DNA from: DATLMR01 sp035634255
Lineage (GTDB): Bacteria; Acidobacteriota; Blastocatellia; UBA7656
Length of the DNA: 7,250 bases
NCBI GenBank assembly: GCA_035634255.1
Contig: DASQDI010000097.1
Span: 1 to 7,250 of the forward strand
Direction of reading: 5' to 3'
Shown here: one piece after another, positions 6,643 to 7,250 of the stretch
Layout: each line of letters begins with the position of its first letter
Numbering within the stretch: the first letter of the stretch is position 1
The notes under the pieces: model-generated
What the model was told of the DNA's origin: nothing
The model's input: only the letters and a program-made list of their open reading frames with translations
Databases searched by the model: none
Program-made: the position numbers and the translations under genes

Positions 6643-6647
6643 CTCCT
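6643..6647 (-). promoter_or_regulatory. Ribosome binding site of the sigma gene
   Basis: Minus-strand AGGAG lies nine bases before the ATG at 6633 and supports that start. A second, stronger AGGAGG (6672-6677) has no ATG, GTG or TTG at a normal distance; the next ATG (6655) is 16 bases on and opens only a 19-codon frame that overlaps the sigma start. Confidence 0.6.
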
Positions 6648-6715
6648 GCGGTCATTAATGAGCTTCGCAAACCTCCTGCTTGTTAGCTCACCTTAGAAGT
6701 GATCGAAGGGCGACG

Positions 6716-6721
6716 AATATA
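6716..6721 (-). promoter_or_regulatory. Candidate -10 element for the sigma/anti-sigma operon
   Basis: Minus-strand TATATT matches the sigma-70 -10 box in five of six bases, about 80 bases before the sigma ATG, but no good -35 is found 16-18 bases upstream. It directly follows GCCGGTGG (6729-6722), with TAAA 14 bases further upstream, which loosely resembles a sigma-28 site. Only one of the two readings need be true. Confidence 0.3.
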
Positions 6722-6877
6722 CCACCGGCCCGCTCCCAATGATTTTAATCGCCCGGCTCTCGGATTCGGTCCATTTAAAGGTATGAGGGTCAACGATTCA
6801 AGCTGAAGCCCCGAGAAAAATAAAAATTCTTGTTCCTCGGTGTCCTCCTCGCCCGGTTTTCGGCCCATCAGCGGTCA

Positions 6878-6896
6878 AGGCAGCTGAGGGCTGCCT
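6878..6896 (+). promoter_or_regulatory. Perfect 7-bp hairpin before the secreted-protein gene
   Basis: AGGCAGC-TGAGG-GCTGCCT is a perfect inverted repeat with a five-base loop, ending 18 bases before the AGGAG of the downstream gene. No T tract follows on either strand, so it is not an intrinsic terminator. It could be a protein-binding operator or a 5'-leader hairpin affecting mRNA stability or translation. Confidence 0.35.
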
Positions 6897-6914
6897 GTCA
6901 AACCGGAAATACAC

Positions 6915-6919
6915 AGGAG
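6915..6919 (+). promoter_or_regulatory. Ribosome binding site of the cysteine-rich protein gene
   Basis: AGGAG lies seven bases before the ATG at 6927, an ideal spacing. This is the main nucleotide-level evidence that the small frame is translated. Confidence 0.8.
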
Positions 6920-6926
6920 ATTTTAG

Positions 6927-7208
6927 ATGAACAAGAAACACACCGCCTGGAAGAATCGCTCGGGAGCATTTTCAAACCTCCGCGGCAAGCCGTCTTCGGC
7001 CCGCTCCTGGATGCTGGCCCTCGTCCTTTTGATAGGCCCGGCGGCCCACAGCCCCGCGGCTTACGCACAACCCAGTTGCTTCTACCAATGTCAGCAGGAG
7101 CTCCTCCGCTGCATGGACGAATCGGAGAACAACCCGCCTTCGCAGGCGCTTTGCCAGGACAACTACGACACCTGCGCCGAAGCCTGCATGGGCATGATTC
7201 GCGGGTGA
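6927..7208 (+). CDS. Small secreted cysteine-rich protein of unknown function
   Basis: A 93-residue product that I do not recognise as a named family. The N-terminus is basic (MNKKHTAWKNR...), then a hydrophobic core (WMLALVLLIGPAA at 28-40) leads to a likely signal peptidase I site AYA-QPS after residue 47. The mature part is about 46 residues with six cysteines: C51, C55, C62, C76, C83 and C87. Their spacing 3-6-13-6-3 is a mirror image around an Asn-Pro-Pro loop (ENNPPSQ). Two short helices carrying Cys on matching faces could pair as a hairpin with C51-C87, C55-C83 and C62-C76 disulfides. Export to the oxidising periplasm or outside fits that. The start is supported by an ideal Shine-Dalgarno, and a strong hairpin follows the stop. 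It is transcribed away from the sigma gene, with no evident functional link to chemotaxis. The gene is well supported; the function is unknown. Confidence 0.85.
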   Translation: MNKKHTAWKNRSGAFSNLRGKPSSARSWMLALVLLIGPAAHSPAAYAQPSCFYQCQQELLRCMDESENNPPSQALCQDNYDTCAEACMGMIRG

Positions 7209-7220
7209 CCGGTACCGAGG

Positions 7221-7245
7221 CCGAGCGGTCGAACCGGCCGCTCGG
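7221..7245 (+). terminator. Hairpin after the cysteine-rich protein gene, probable terminator
   Basis: CCGAGCGG (7221-7228) pairs perfectly with CCGCTCGG (7238-7245); a T-G wobble and two more pairs extend it to 11 bp with an AAC loop. It begins 13 bases after the stop codon. The window ends five bases later at GAGTT, so the U tract that would confirm an intrinsic terminator cannot be seen. Confidence 0.55.
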
Positions 7246-7250
7246 GAGTT

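Larger units (their letters stand above)
6634..6926. other. Divergent intergenic region between the sigma gene and the secreted-protein gene
   Basis: This 293-base stretch must hold promoters for both directions. It contains the sigma-gene candidates, an A/T-rich patch at about 6815-6831, an inverted CCGAG/CTCGG pair around that patch, and the 6878-6896 hairpin. A 61-codon minus-strand frame (6683-6868) lacks a Shine-Dalgarno and any recognisable domain and is not called as a gene. Confidence 0.5.

Noticed and set aside
6653..6677. Leader peptide ORF after the AGGAGG at 6672-6677
   Set aside because: The nearest ATG is 16 bases away, and the 19-codon frame overlaps the sigma start with no recognisable feature.
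6683..6868. 61-codon minus-strand frame upstream of the sigma gene
   Set aside because: No Shine-Dalgarno before its ATG, no recognisable motif, and it covers the region where the promoters for both flanking genes must lie.
6878..6896. Intrinsic terminator at the 7-bp hairpin
   Set aside because: No T tract follows on either strand, and no gene ends immediately before it.

Overview
The window is a high-GC bacterial segment holding six genes on the minus strand and one on the plus strand. Reading the minus strand from right to left gives two blocks. The first is a regulatory pair: a sigma-28/FliA-type sigma factor (5926-6633) followed directly by a soluble zinc-finger (ZAS-type) anti-sigma-like protein (5267-5920). 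After a 256-base gap comes a chemosensory operon: a CheY-like single-domain response regulator (4636-5010), a CheA histidine kinase (2586-4625), a CheW adaptor (2095-2577), and a methyl-accepting chemotaxis protein (1-2077) that runs off the left edge, probably only a few codons before its end. On the plus strand, beyond a 293-base divergent promoter region, lies a small secreted cysteine-rich protein (6927-7208) with a strong hairpin after it.

The organism cannot be named from the sequence alone. High GC, GTG/TTG starts, tightly packed genes and a soluble chemoreceptor with a sigma/zinc-finger pair would fit Acidobacteriota or a deltaproteobacterial-type lineage; this is a low-confidence inference. 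No flagellar or pilus genes, mobile elements, tRNA, rRNA or CRISPR are visible.

The four chemosensory genes make a complete receptor-to-output core. A cytoplasmic receptor array would be coupled through CheW to CheA, which phosphorylates the regulator Asp53. The adaptation enzymes CheR and CheB are not in the window and may lie past the left edge. The output (swimming, pilus motility or another cellular function) cannot be decided here. Because the sigma pair sits immediately upstream in the same direction, it may control this or a related regulon.

The most unusual item is the receptor. It has no transmembrane segment and no recognisable sensor domain, and is essentially one very long antiparallel coiled-coil hairpin of at least 692 residues with the tip at its exact middle. 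Its C-terminal arm carries a Glu-Gln ladder repeated every 28 residues (four heptads), and its N-terminal arm keeps one unbroken heptad register with 14/28-residue repeats. The second is the secreted protein, whose six cysteines are spaced as a mirror image (3-6-13-6-3), suggesting a disulfide-laddered helical hairpin.
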